The notes below the pieces were generated by a model. The model did not search any database. It was not told the DNA's origin and saw nothing but the letters and a program-made list of their open reading frames with translations. A stretch of 64,000 nucleotides of DNA, from positions 248,001 to 312,000 of the forward strand of contig NZ_SMGP01000002.1 in NCBI RefSeq assembly GCF_004339745.1, in the 5' to 3' direction. This DNA is from Paraburkholderia sp. BL9I2N2 (GTDB lineage Bacteria > Pseudomonadota > Gammaproteobacteria > Burkholderiales > Burkholderiaceae). Every line of letters begins with the position of its first letter. Position 1 is the stretch's first letter. Position numbers and translations under genes: made by a program. Shown in pieces: positions 36,039 through 44,173 of the stretch.

Positions 36039-36407
36039 ATGAAGAAGAAAATTGCGCGTACCAAGGGGCAAGCCGTCGCGCGCGCCATTCTCGACATGGA
36101 CTGGCAGTGGTCGGCGCATTTCGGCGATCTTGGCCTGAACGACCTGAACTACAGCGATCTGTTCTGCCGCATGTGGGTGGATCAGGACGACTACTTCGCC
36201 AAGACCGCGCTCTACGAATTCATGCCGGGCGTGAGCCGCCGCACCGCCGTGCGCTACGTGCAGGAGTTGATCGACAGCGGCTGGCTGCTGGAGACGAGTT
36301 CCGCCGCGGATCGCCGCATCAAGCAGGTGAGCCTCGCGGCCTCGATCGAAGAACGTCTGGAGCAGTTTCTTGCCTATGTGCATCAACGGTTTGCGGCGCT
36401 GGATTGA
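36039..36407 (+). CDS. Small winged-helix (MarR-like) regulator
   Basis: 122-residue protein. The centre holds a winged-helix motif with recognition-helix candidate MPGVSRRTAVRYVQELIDSGWL, followed by a wing with charged residues SSAADRRIKQVSL and a C-terminal helix ERLEQFLAYVHQRF, probably for dimerisation. This looks MarR-like, but the protein is shorter than typical MarR proteins. It is divergent from the TIM-barrel/oxygenase unit across a perfect palindrome, so it is the first candidate for the regulator of that unit. The family call is moderate; target and ligand are inferred. Confidence 0.65.
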   Translation: MKKKIARTKGQAVARAILDMDWQWSAHFGDLGLNDLNYSDLFCRMWVDQDDYFAKTALYEFMPGVSRRTAVRYVQELIDSGWLLETSSAADRRIKQVSLAASIEERLEQFLAYVHQRFAALD

Positions 36408-36523
36408 CAGTGCCTACGCGGGACCTGGGGGTGAAGCGTCCGCATACCCTCCGTCGCAAATCCCGCTGGCATATTTCTCGCTAGATGTTTGACCGAGAGG
36501 TGCGGCAGCGTCGCATCTTAGGG

Positions 36524-36653
36524 ATGCTAGGGTTCCGGTTCGCGAGAATGTCTGGTCCGAGAGCAGCCCGGTGCGCCGACTGGTTCGATGCAGGCTTCAT
36601 TGCAAGCACGAACCGACGGCCGCACTACACGGCGGGACAAAAGCCCGGGAGAT
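36524..36653 (+). promoter_or_regulatory. Guanidine-I (ykkC) riboswitch 2
   Basis: The conserved blocks are all present on the plus strand: CTAGGGTTCCGG (36527-36538), CTGGTCCGAGAGC (36552-36564), ACACGG (36627-36632) and GGGACAAAAGCCCGGGAGA (36634-36652). A 6-bp hairpin CGATAG/CTATCG follows at 36657-36674 and may be part of the expression platform. The coding start of the binding protein lies 167 bases downstream of the aptamer, a longer leader than that of riboswitch 1. The stretch 36408-36523 upstream carries no gene that I can support. Confidence 0.93.
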
Positions 36654-36819
36654 TGGCGATAGCAATGTCTATCGTGCCTCTCCGTGGCCGGTGTGTGTCT
36701 CCCGCAGTTTCCGCGCTTGATCGTAGCTTGCTCGCGGGAACCGGTCATGTTGTTTCATCGCGCAGTCGCCGCGCGGTCCAACTCAACAATCGCAATTGAC
36801 CGGTCTCCTGGAGAAAACG

Positions 36820-37878
36820 ATGAAACGCTTCGAATCCGTCCGCACTTCCCGTGCTTCACTTGCCGCGCCTGCCCGCTTCGCCTCGGCCCTTCGCGTGCGT
36901 GGCGCCCTCGCCGCCGCCGCACTCGCTCTCGGTCTTACCGCGGGTCTTGCCGCCACGCCGGCGCAAGCGGCCGCGCCGCTCGCCATCGGCTATAGCGACT
37001 GGCCCGGCTTCGTCGCCTTCCAGGTCGCCATCGAAAAAGGCTGGTTCAAGGAAGCCGGCGTGGACGTCAATTTCCAGTGGTTCGATTACTCGGCGTCGCT
37101 CGATGCGTTCTCCGCCGGCAAGCTCGACGCGGTCGGCGCGACCAACGGCGACGCGCTCGTGACCGGTGCAAGCGGCGCGAAGAACGTGATGATCCTGCTG
37201 ACCGACTATTCGAGCGGCAACGACATGATCGTCGCCAAGCCGCCGGTGCGCACAGTGGAAGGATTGAAGGGCAAGAAGGTCGGCGTCGAAATGGGCCTCG
37301 TCGATCACCTGCTGCTCGACACGGCGCTCGAAAAACACGCGCTGAAGGAATCGGACCTGACGCTCGTCAATGCGAAGACCAACGAATTGCCGCAGGTGCT
37401 CGCCTCGTCCGGCGACGTCGCCGCGGTCGGCGCCTGGCAGCCGAACGCGGGCGAAGCGCTCAAACGCGTACCGGGCTCGCGGCCGATCTTCACCTCCGCC
37501 GACGCCCCCGGCCTGATCTACGACGCGATCACGGTCAATCCCGTCAGCCTGCAATCGCGCAAAGCCGACTGGGCCAAGGTGATCAAGGTCTGGTACCGCT
37601 GCGTGGCCTATATCAACGATCCGAAGACACAGCCGGACGCGGTCAAGATCATGTCCGCGCGCGTCGGTCTCACGCCGGCGCAGTATCTGCCCTTGCTGAA
37701 AGGCACGCATCTGCTTGACTCCGCCGCGGCCAGGAAAGCCTTCACCAAGGGCGACGGGCTCGACTCCGTGTACGGTTCGAGCGTGAACGCCGACAAGTTC
37801 AACGTGCGCAACGCCGTGTACAAACAGTCGCAGAATGTGAGCGCCTATATCGATCCGGCACTCGCCAACGCGCAGTAA
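36820..37878 (+). CDS. Guanidine-regulated ABC transporter periplasmic binding protein
   Basis: 352-residue binding protein of the SsuA/NMT1/taurine class with a long Sec signal (cleavage near ATPAQA-AAP, residue about 48). The mature protein starts APLAIGYSDWPGFVAFQVAIEKGWFKEAGVDVNF, the canonical first strand/helix of this class, and contains DAVGATNGDALV and LKGKKVGVEMG. Class-mates carry nitrate, sulfonates or thiamine precursors. The guanidine riboswitch in front, and the cognate permease and ATPase in the guanidine operon 9-12 kb away, make it the missing binding subunit of a guanidine importer. GGAG precedes ATG 36820. Direct ligand evidence is lacking. Confidence 0.87.
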   Translation: MKRFESVRTSRASLAAPARFASALRVRGALAAAALALGLTAGLAATPAQAAAPLAIGYSDWPGFVAFQVAIEKGWFKEAGVDVNFQWFDYSASLDAFSAGKLDAVGATNGDALVTGASGAKNVMILLTDYSSGNDMIVAKPPVRTVEGLKGKKVGVEMGLVDHLLLDTALEKHALKESDLTLVNAKTNELPQVLASSGDVAAVGAWQPNAGEALKRVPGSRPIFTSADAPGLIYDAITVNPVSLQSRKADWAKVIKVWYRCVAYINDPKTQPDAVKIMSARVGLTPAQYLPLLKGTHLLDSAAARKAFTKGDGLDSVYGSSVNADKFNVRNAVYKQSQNVSAYIDPALANAQ

Positions 37879-37972
37879 GCGACCCGCCAGGCACGGCATC
37901 CATAACCGCTGAAATAGCCCGCAGACCCGAAACTGTTATTCTTGCGTCTCTCCCGACCGTCAACTGGTCGCC

Positions 37973-38012
37973 TGCCGCCTTCGGGCGGCACTCCAAGCGG
38001 CGCTTTTGCGCC
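37973..38012 (+). promoter_or_regulatory. Two hairpins in the mreB-paralogue leader
   Basis: TGCCGCC-TTCG-GGCGGCA (37973-37990), a 7-bp stem with an exceptionally stable UUCG tetraloop, is followed by GGCGC-TTTT-GCGCC (37999-38012). They lie between the end of the binding-protein gene and the MreB start. They may terminate read-through from the riboswitch transcript or shape translation of mreB. There is no long T-run after the first. Confidence 0.5.
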
Positions 38013-38037
38013 CGACTTCCGAGAGACAGGAATTTGC

Positions 38038-39081
38038 ATGTTCGGTTTTCTGCGCGGCTATTTTTCCAACGACCTGGCAATCGACCTCGGCACGTCGAAC
38101 ACCCTGATTTACATGCGCGGCAAGGGCATCGTTCTCGATGAACCCTCGGTGGTCTCGATTCGTCAGGAAGGCGGTCCGAACGGCAAGAAGATCATTCTGG
38201 CCGTCGGCAAGGAAGCAAAACAGATGCTCGGCAAGGTGCCGGGCAATATCGAGGCGATCCGCCCGATGAAGGACGGCGTGATCGCCGACTTCAACATCAC
38301 CCAGCAGATGATCAAGCGCTTCATCCAGATGGCTCACGAGTCGCGTATGTTCGCGCCGTCGCCGCGCATCATCATCTGCGTGCCGTGCGGGTCCACTCAG
38401 GTGGAGCGGCGCGCGATCAAGGAGGCGGCGCATAGCGCGGGCGCCTCGCAGGTCTATCTGATCGAGGAGCCGATGGCCGCGGCCACCGGCGCGGGCTTGC
38501 CGGTCTCGGAAGCGACCGGCTCGATGGTGGTCGATATCGGCGGCGGCACCACGGAAGTGGGCGTGATCTCGCTTGGCGGCATCGTCTATAAAGGCTCCGT
38601 GCGCGTGGGCGGCGACAAGTTCGACGACGCGATCGTCAACTACATTCGCCGCAATTACGGCATGCTGATCGGCGAGCAAACGGCCGAAGCGATCAAGAAG
38701 GAAATTGGCTCCGCCTTTCCGGGCTCCGAGGTCAAGGAGATGGAAGTCAAGGGCCGCAATATGTCCGAAGGGATTCCGCGCAGCTTCACGGTGTCCAGCA
38801 ACGAGATTCTCGAAGCGCTGACCGATCCGCTCAACCAGATCGTCTCGGCCGTGAAGATCGCGCTGGAACAGACGCCGCCGGAACTCGGCGCGGACATCGC
38901 CGAGCGCGGCATCATGCTGGCGGGCGGCGGTGCGCTGCTGCGCGATCTCGACCGGTTGCTCGCAGAGGAAACCGGCTTGCCGGTGTTCGTCGCCGAAGCG
39001 CCGCTGACCTGCGTGGTGCGCGGCTCGGGTATGGCGCTCGAACGGATCGACAAGTTCGGCGGGGCGTTCTCTTACGAGTGA
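38038..39081 (+). CDS. mreB: MreB-family actin homologue (stand-alone copy)
   Basis: 347-residue bacterial actin. It has ATP-binding motifs DLAIDLGTSNTLIY (phosphate 1), GSMVVDIGGGTTEVGVISLGG (phosphate 2) and GIMLAGGGALLRDLDRLL (adenosine), an N-terminal amphipathic start MFGFLRGYF, and full family length. MreB normally sits directly before mreC and mreD; here none of mreC, mreD, pbp2 or rodA follows, and the neighbours are unrelated. It therefore looks like a second, orphan copy of the shape-determining filament protein. The translation start has a weak GACAGGA ribosome site 10 bases upstream. Whether it supports cell shape or a special function cannot be told from the sequence. Confidence 0.92.
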   Translation: MFGFLRGYFSNDLAIDLGTSNTLIYMRGKGIVLDEPSVVSIRQEGGPNGKKIILAVGKEAKQMLGKVPGNIEAIRPMKDGVIADFNITQQMIKRFIQMAHESRMFAPSPRIIICVPCGSTQVERRAIKEAAHSAGASQVYLIEEPMAAATGAGLPVSEATGSMVVDIGGGTTEVGVISLGGIVYKGSVRVGGDKFDDAIVNYIRRNYGMLIGEQTAEAIKKEIGSAFPGSEVKEMEVKGRNMSEGIPRSFTVSSNEILEALTDPLNQIVSAVKIALEQTPPELGADIAERGIMLAGGGALLRDLDRLLAEETGLPVFVAEAPLTCVVRGSGMALERIDKFGGAFSYE

Positions 39082-39120
39082 GCCTGGCGCGCATCAGGAC
39101 GCTCAGGCCGTTCAGGACAC

Positions 39121-39852
39121 TCACGACACGAACGGCAGCTTGCTATCGCGCGCCGCGGCGAGCATCGACAGTGTGATCTTGCGCACTTCCAGCTTGCTCT
39201 GCGTGATATGCGCGCGCAGCAGAATGATGGCTTCGGTCAGGCGGTTGCGTTCGATCAGGTTGAGCATGGTGGCATGCTCGTCGTAAGTGGCGCTGGTGCG
39301 GTGCGGCTTCAGAAAATCGAGCCGCCGCACGATGCGGATGCGCTCGGTCACTTCGTTATGCACGCGCAGCATTTCCGCATTGCCGGTGGCGGCGACCAGT
39401 TGACGGTGAAAGTTTTCGTCAATGCCGAACATTTTCACCGGATCGCTCTCACGCAATTCCGGCGCGACGCACCAGATCGCTTTCAATTCCTCGACGGCCG
39501 CATGCGCGATATCGCCGCCCGCGCCGACCCGCTCCACCGCCGCGACTTCCAGCACGATGCGCAGATCGTAGAGCTGATCGAGCTGATCGAAGTTGATCGG
39601 CGACACTTTCCAGCCGCGCCGGAAACCCACTTCCAGATAGCCTTCGCGTTGCAGACGGAACAGACCGTCGCGCATCGGCGTGCGTGATACGCCGTAGTGT
39701 TGCGCAATGCCGTTCTCCGAAAAACGGTCGCCGGGAAACAGGCGAAAGCTGAAGATGTCGTTTTTGAGCTGCTGATAAACCTGCTCGGCGAGCGGGTTGG
39801 CCGCGGCCGGCGCGGCGGGCGTCTCCAGCAGATTGGTCGGGTCGTCGTTCAT
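39121..39852 (-). CDS. GntR-family regulator (FCD domain)
   Basis: 243-residue GntR/FadR-type regulator. The winged helix (residues about 20-85) carries the GntR signature LFPGDRFSENGIAQHYGVSRTPMRDGLFRLQREGYLEV. The all-helical FCD effector domain includes DENFHRQLVAATGN and YDEHATMLNLIERNRLTEAIILLRAHI, with the Asp and His residues that usually bind a metal. It lies downstream of an allophanate hydrolase gene on the same strand, separated by a gene relic. It is therefore a plausible regulator of nitrogen-compound breakdown. The ligand is unknown. Confidence 0.87.
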   Translation of the reverse strand: MNDDPTNLLETPAAPAAANPLAEQVYQQLKNDIFSFRLFPGDRFSENGIAQHYGVSRTPMRDGLFRLQREGYLEVGFRRGWKVSPINFDQLDQLYDLRIVLEVAAVERVGAGGDIAHAAVEELKAIWCVAPELRESDPVKMFGIDENFHRQLVAATGNAEMLRVHNEVTERIRIVRRLDFLKPHRTSATYDEHATMLNLIERNRLTEAIILLRAHITQSKLEVRKITLSMLAAARDSKLPFVS

Positions 39853-39906
39853 GATGCCAAGATCCCTTTTTCTTATTATCAGCGTTTCATGGCTTGGCGA
39901 TGAAGC

Positions 39907-40143
39907 TCACGTGCGCGGGTTGCCCTGCTTCCACAAACCGCCGCAATGAGCGAATCGCACCTTCGGATACTTCGCGGCCATCTTCAGCACGGGCGGGTCG
40001 AAGTAGCCGAACGAAGTCGCGAAGATCAGCGTGGCGCCGTCCTGTTCGATCATCGCTTCCATCGTCTTCTGCGCGGCGATGGTCTCGGGCACGTTCTCTT
40101 CTTCCACCACCTTCACGTCCGGAATCTTCTTGATCACCGCGGC
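39907..40143 (-). pseudogene. Fragment of a BMP-family ABC binding protein
   Basis: About 79 codons read AAVIKKIPDVKVVEEENVPE, TIAAQKTMEAMIEQDGATLI and FATSFGYFDPPVLKMAAKYPKVRFAHCGGLW. This is the internal part of a basic-membrane-protein (Med/PnrA-like) periplasmic binding protein, which is normally about 360 residues long with a signal peptide. The N-terminal 50-60 residues and everything after HCGGLW are missing, and a stop follows within seven codons. No partner permease or ATPase is nearby. It looks like the residue of a deleted purine/nucleoside-type transporter operon once linked to the allophanate hydrolase and GntR genes. Confidence 0.75.
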
Positions 40144-40212
40144 GGCTGGTCATGGTGTCCAATTCCCGATTGAAGGTTAAAGAGCGCGGGTTCGGGGATC
40201 GGTTGACGTGTT

Positions 40213-42033
40213 TCACTTCAGGCTGGCGAGATACGCGAGCCAGCCGCCGAACGGCGTGATGTCGAGCGCGCCGCTGTCGTCATCCACGGCCGACGGCTCG
40301 CAGATGAAACCCTTCACGCTGTGGCCGTCGGCGAGTTGCAACGTGCCGATGCCGAGCGGCGCGGGCACGTCGGCGACGAATTGGCCGAAGCTGCGCAGCG
40401 GCACTTCCCATAGTTCGATGGCGATCGGCTGGCCTTGCTGCTGCGTCGCGCGCACGAGACCGGGTTTCGGCGGCTGCGTGTTGGCGAGCGCGTAGAGCTT
40501 GTAGCCGGGCGCGGTGTGAGTCGCCTTCACGAAACGCGCGCCGGCTTCCTGGAGCTGCCAGTTCAACGGCTGGCCGCGCAGATGCGCGCCGACCACCGCG
40601 AGGGTGATGGTGGGCTCCTGGAACGGCAACGGCGGGATGAGCGTGGGCGTTGCTGCTGACGCCTCGGGGGCATTTGCGAACAAGGCCTGAATCCGTGCGC
40701 CGAGTTCGGCGAGACGGCGGTCCGCGCCACTCGGTGCGATCAGCGTGACGCCGGCCGGCAAACCGTCGCTGCGCCGCTGGCACGGCACCGCCAGCGCGCA
40801 CAGATCGAGCAGGTTGACGAAGTTGGTGTAGTAGCCGAGCTGGCTGTTCAGTTCGACGGGATTGGCCTGCACGTTGGCGATCAGCGGATGCGTCGGCGTG
40901 GTGGGCACGATCAGGATATCGATCGTGCCGAAGAGCGCTTCGGCGTGCCGCTTGAGATCGGCCAGCGCGTACTGGCCATTGAAGGCATCGGCGGCGCTGA
41001 ACTGCTCAGCCTTGCCGATCACTTTGGCCACGACCGCATCTATCGCTTCGTGATGGGTTTCAAAGAATGTGCCGAGCGCCGCGCGCCGTTCCGCGACCCA
41101 CGGGCCATCGTAGAGCAACGCGGAAACGGCCTTGAGCGGTTCAAAGTCGATAGCTTGCGTCGGCAGATGGAGATGCGTCGTGAGCGTGTCGAGTGTGGTT
41201 GAAAACGCCCGGCCCGCGATGGCGTCGCCGTAAAACTCCAATCGCTCCGGCACACCGATGCGCGGCGCCGAGCGCAGCAGGCCAAGGCTCGGCACCTTGC
41301 GCGAATAGCCGTTGAGCGAATCGAAGCAGGCGATTTCGCGGAGCACGCGCCAGGCATCGTCGACGTCGTGGGCGAACACGGAGATCGTGTCGAGGCTTCG
41401 ACACGCGGGCACCACACCGCGTTTGCTGACCAGTCCCAGCGAAGGTTTCAGACCGACCAGACCGTTGAATCCCGCCGGCACACGACCCGAACCCGCGGTG
41501 TCGGTGCCGAGCGAAAACGCTACGCAACCCGCCGCTACCGCGACCGCGGAGCCCGCACTCGAACCACCCGACACGCGCAGGGGCGACTCAGTGTGCCGCA
41601 CGGCGCCATACGGCGAACGCGTGCCGACCAGGCCGGTGGCGAACTGATCGAGATTGGTCTTGCCGATCAGGATGGCGCCGGCGTCGATGAGCCGCTGCAC
41701 GGCGAAGGCCGATGTGTCCGGCGTATAGGCGAAGGAGTCGCAAGCGGCCGTGGTCGGCAGGCCGGCGACGTCGATGTTGTCCTTGACCGCGAACGGCACG
41801 CCGAGCAGCGGCATCTGTTCGAATACAGCGCTGCCCTGCGCTTCGTATAACGCTTCGAGCGCTTTCGCGCGGGCCTGCACGTCGGCTGTAGGCACGCGCA
41901 GAATCCAGACTTCCGGGCGGTCGATGGCGTCGATCTGCGCCAGCGCCGAGGTCACGACTTCGGTCGGCGTGAGGCTGCCCGCGGCGTATGCCGCGAGTAG
42001 ACCTTTGACCGTCATGGGTGAGGAAATGGGCAC
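40213..42033 (-). CDS. atzF: Allophanate hydrolase, full-length form
   Basis: 606-residue enzyme with an N-terminal amidase domain and the C-terminal domain of about 120 residues that defines full AtzF/DUR1,2-type allophanate hydrolases. The triad is Lys84 (FAVKDNIDVAG), Ser158 (GGSSAGS) and Ser182 (TDTAGSGR). The C-terminal domain begins around ITLAVVGAHLRGQPLNWQL and ends DITPFGGWLAYL. I favour the GTG start at 42033 because AAGGA lies about eight bases upstream; ATG 42015 lacks a ribosome site. It is the second allophanate hydrolase of the window and is not riboswitch-linked; a BMP-transporter relic and GntR gene follow. Confidence 0.9.
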   Translation of the reverse strand: MPISSPMTVKGLLAAYAAGSLTPTEVVTSALAQIDAIDRPEVWILRVPTADVQARAKALEALYEAQGSAVFEQMPLLGVPFAVKDNIDVAGLPTTAACDSFAYTPDTSAFAVQRLIDAGAILIGKTNLDQFATGLVGTRSPYGAVRHTESPLRVSGGSSAGSAVAVAAGCVAFSLGTDTAGSGRVPAGFNGLVGLKPSLGLVSKRGVVPACRSLDTISVFAHDVDDAWRVLREIACFDSLNGYSRKVPSLGLLRSAPRIGVPERLEFYGDAIAGRAFSTTLDTLTTHLHLPTQAIDFEPLKAVSALLYDGPWVAERRAALGTFFETHHEAIDAVVAKVIGKAEQFSAADAFNGQYALADLKRHAEALFGTIDILIVPTTPTHPLIANVQANPVELNSQLGYYTNFVNLLDLCALAVPCQRRSDGLPAGVTLIAPSGADRRLAELGARIQALFANAPEASAATPTLIPPLPFQEPTITLAVVGAHLRGQPLNWQLQEAGARFVKATHTAPGYKLYALANTQPPKPGLVRATQQQGQPIAIELWEVPLRSFGQFVADVPAPLGIGTLQLADGHSVKGFICEPSAVDDDSGALDITPFGGWLAYLASLK

Positions 42034-42567
42034 CTGTTTTTCCTTGAGTTCAATCTTGAATACAAGTTTGGAGTCAAATTAGCAGTAGCTATGCCAGTTG
42101 CTTATTTGATCGCGGAAAATCGGTTCAAAGCCAAGCCGGACGGCGCTTCACTACTTCAGTCACAGTGGCCGGGCCGCGCTTGAAACGACGCCGCGCCGCG
42201 CCGCCGATGGTGCAGCGCTCACCAACTCGGGGCTCACGCGCCCTGGATTCGCGCCGACGCGTGCATCGGGAACGCCGGCTGCGACGCGACGGCCATGATG
42301 AACGCACGCACCTTTTCGCGCGCCTCGGTTCGTGATCTTGCCGCTTACGCGTTTGACCGAAGCATTCGCGGCACGCGAGCGCAATGAACCCGACGACGCA
42401 ACGCGGTTCGCCGCGCGGGTCGAATCGCCAGGCGCGCAGACATCGCGCGTATGCGTAGCGTTTGCGATGCGCGCTGGCCCACGTGCGATTCGCGGCTCAC
42501 ATCATCTAACAATTGGCGGTCTATACTCGCGGGCACCTTCCGGCGAACCTTCAGTAGCGGAGCTTCG
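42034..42567. other. Intergenic region between allophanate hydrolase and gamma-glutamyltransferase
   Basis: 534 bases between divergent genes. It contains a short inverted repeat CTTG-AATA-CAAG (42055-42066) close to the hydrolase start and GGAG before the transferase start. Four frames of 60-90 codons are open, two per strand overlapping each other. None has a ribosome site together with a recognisable family, and I do not call them genes. Confidence 0.5.
42055..42066. promoter_or_regulatory. Short palindrome before the allophanate hydrolase gene
   Basis: CTTGAATACAAG, a 4+4 inverted repeat whose CTTG/CAAG arms resemble operators of GntR/FCD regulators, 22 bases upstream of the GTG start. 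The adjacent GntR regulator (39121-39852) is the obvious candidate. Short palindromes arise by chance, so this is weak. Confidence 0.3.
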
Positions 42568-44154
42568 ATGAACAATCCAAATCCCGCCGGCACCCACGGC
42601 GGCATGGTCACCAGTCCTCATGCGTTAGCCAGCGAGGCCGGCCGCGATGTCTTGCGCGCGGGCGGCAATGCCATCGAAGCCGCCATCGCGATCGGAGCGG
42701 CGCTATGCGTGACGTACCCGCACTTCACGGGCCTTGGCGGCGACGCCTTCTGGGTGATCGGCGACCGGCAAGGCACGTTGCGCACGTTATCGGGCATCGG
42801 CCAGGCCGCGGCGCAACTGCCGGCGTTCAACGGTGCGATCCCGTTGCGCGGTCCCGCGTCCGCGATCACCACCGCCGCGACCGTCGATACATGGAATCAG
42901 GCTTACGAAATCAGCCAAAGCGTTTGGGGCGGCATGCAGTCGTGGTCGTCGCTGTTCGACCGAGCGCACGAGCTTGCCGCTGACGGCTTCCCCGTCACGC
43001 CGTCACAGCATTTCTGGCAAACCATGCGCGCCGACGAATTGCAGGCGTTGCCCGGTTTCGCGGCAACTTTCGCGCCGCATGGCCCTATTCCCGCGATCGA
43101 CGAGCGCTTCGTGCAACCGGCGCTGGCGAAAAGCATCGAGCGCATTGCGCGTTTCGGCGCGCGCGAATTCTATGAAGGCGACCTCGCTGAACGAATTGCC
43201 GATGGTCTCCGGCAAGCCGGTTCGCCACTCACTGCCAGCGACCTCGCCCGCACGCATGCGCGCAACGAAGCGCCGCTGCGTGTCGCTTATCGCGGCGGCG
43301 AACTGGTGAGCCTGCAGCCGCCCACGCAAGGCGTGACGACCTTGCAGATCATGGGCACGCTGGAGCGCTTCGATCTTGGATCGATTCCGGAAGGCAGCGC
43401 CGATTACTATCACCTGCTGGTGGAAGCCGTTAAATGCGCGTTCGTGGATCGTGACCGCTTCGTCTGCGATCCCGAGTTCAACATCGTGCCGGTCGAAGAG
43501 ATGCTCTCGCCCGCCACGCTCGACGCCCATGCCCGCTCGATTCATCAACGCAAAGCACGCGCATGGCCGCATGTGTTCCGTCCGGGCGATACGGTATTCA
43601 TCGGTGCGACGGATCGCGAAGGCCGCAGCGTTAGCGTGCTGCAAACGGTTTACTTCGACTGGGGCAGCGGCGTGGTGGCGGGCGACACCGGTATTCTGTG
43701 GCACAACCGCGGAGCGTCGTTCAGCACGAACCCCGCGCATCACAACGCCGTGCAGCCGGGCAAGCGGCCTTTCCATACGCTCAACCCCGGCATGTACGTG
43801 AAGGACGGGCGTCCGCAACTGCTGTTCGGCACGCAAGGCGCGGACGGTCAGCCGCAAACGCTGGCCGCGATTCTCACGCGGCTGATCGACTACGGCATGG
43901 ACCCGCTGAGCGCCCTCGCGCGCCCGCGTTTTCTGCTCGGCAAGACCTTCTCCGACACGCGCGATGCATTGAAACTCGAAGCGGACGCCGGCGCTGACGT
44001 CTTCGCTGCGCTCGCCGCACGCGGACATGAAGTGAGCGCGATCGATGCGCAAAGTCCGTTGGCGGGGCATCCCGGCGTGATTCGCATCGAGGCGGACGGG
44101 TCGGCGACGGGCGCGCACGATCCTCGCAGCGATGGCCGGGCGCTCGCTGTTTGA
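42568..44154 (+). CDS. Gamma-glutamyltransferase family protein
   Basis: 528-residue Ntn-hydrolase of the GGT family (YwrD-like branch). The N-terminal half has HGGMVTSPHALASEAGRDVLRAGGNAIEAAIAIGAALCV and PHFTGLGGDAFWV. The autoprocessing/nucleophile region is around GDTVFIGATDREG, with Thr as likely nucleophile, followed by VSVLQTVYFDWGSGVV. The small-subunit part has RPFHTLNPGMYVKDGRPQLLFGTQGADGQPQ. No signal peptide is visible, so the protein is probably cytoplasmic, unlike classical periplasmic GGT. GGAG precedes ATG 42568. It could hydrolyse gamma-glutamyl bonds in intermediates of the neighbouring catabolic genes. Confidence 0.88.
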   Translation: MNNPNPAGTHGGMVTSPHALASEAGRDVLRAGGNAIEAAIAIGAALCVTYPHFTGLGGDAFWVIGDRQGTLRTLSGIGQAAAQLPAFNGAIPLRGPASAITTAATVDTWNQAYEISQSVWGGMQSWSSLFDRAHELAADGFPVTPSQHFWQTMRADELQALPGFAATFAPHGPIPAIDERFVQPALAKSIERIARFGAREFYEGDLAERIADGLRQAGSPLTASDLARTHARNEAPLRVAYRGGELVSLQPPTQGVTTLQIMGTLERFDLGSIPEGSADYYHLLVEAVKCAFVDRDRFVCDPEFNIVPVEEMLSPATLDAHARSIHQRKARAWPHVFRPGDTVFIGATDREGRSVSVLQTVYFDWGSGVVAGDTGILWHNRGASFSTNPAHHNAVQPGKRPFHTLNPGMYVKDGRPQLLFGTQGADGQPQTLAAILTRLIDYGMDPLSALARPRFLLGKTFSDTRDALKLEADAGADVFAALAARGHEVSAIDAQSPLAGHPGVIRIEADGSATGAHDPRSDGRALAV

Positions 44155-44173
44155 CGCGATGGGCGGCAACGCG

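Noticed and set aside
42125..42571. Several 60-90-codon frames before the gamma-glutamyltransferase
   Set aside because: Mutually overlapping on both strands with Arg-rich composition; no supporting start signal.
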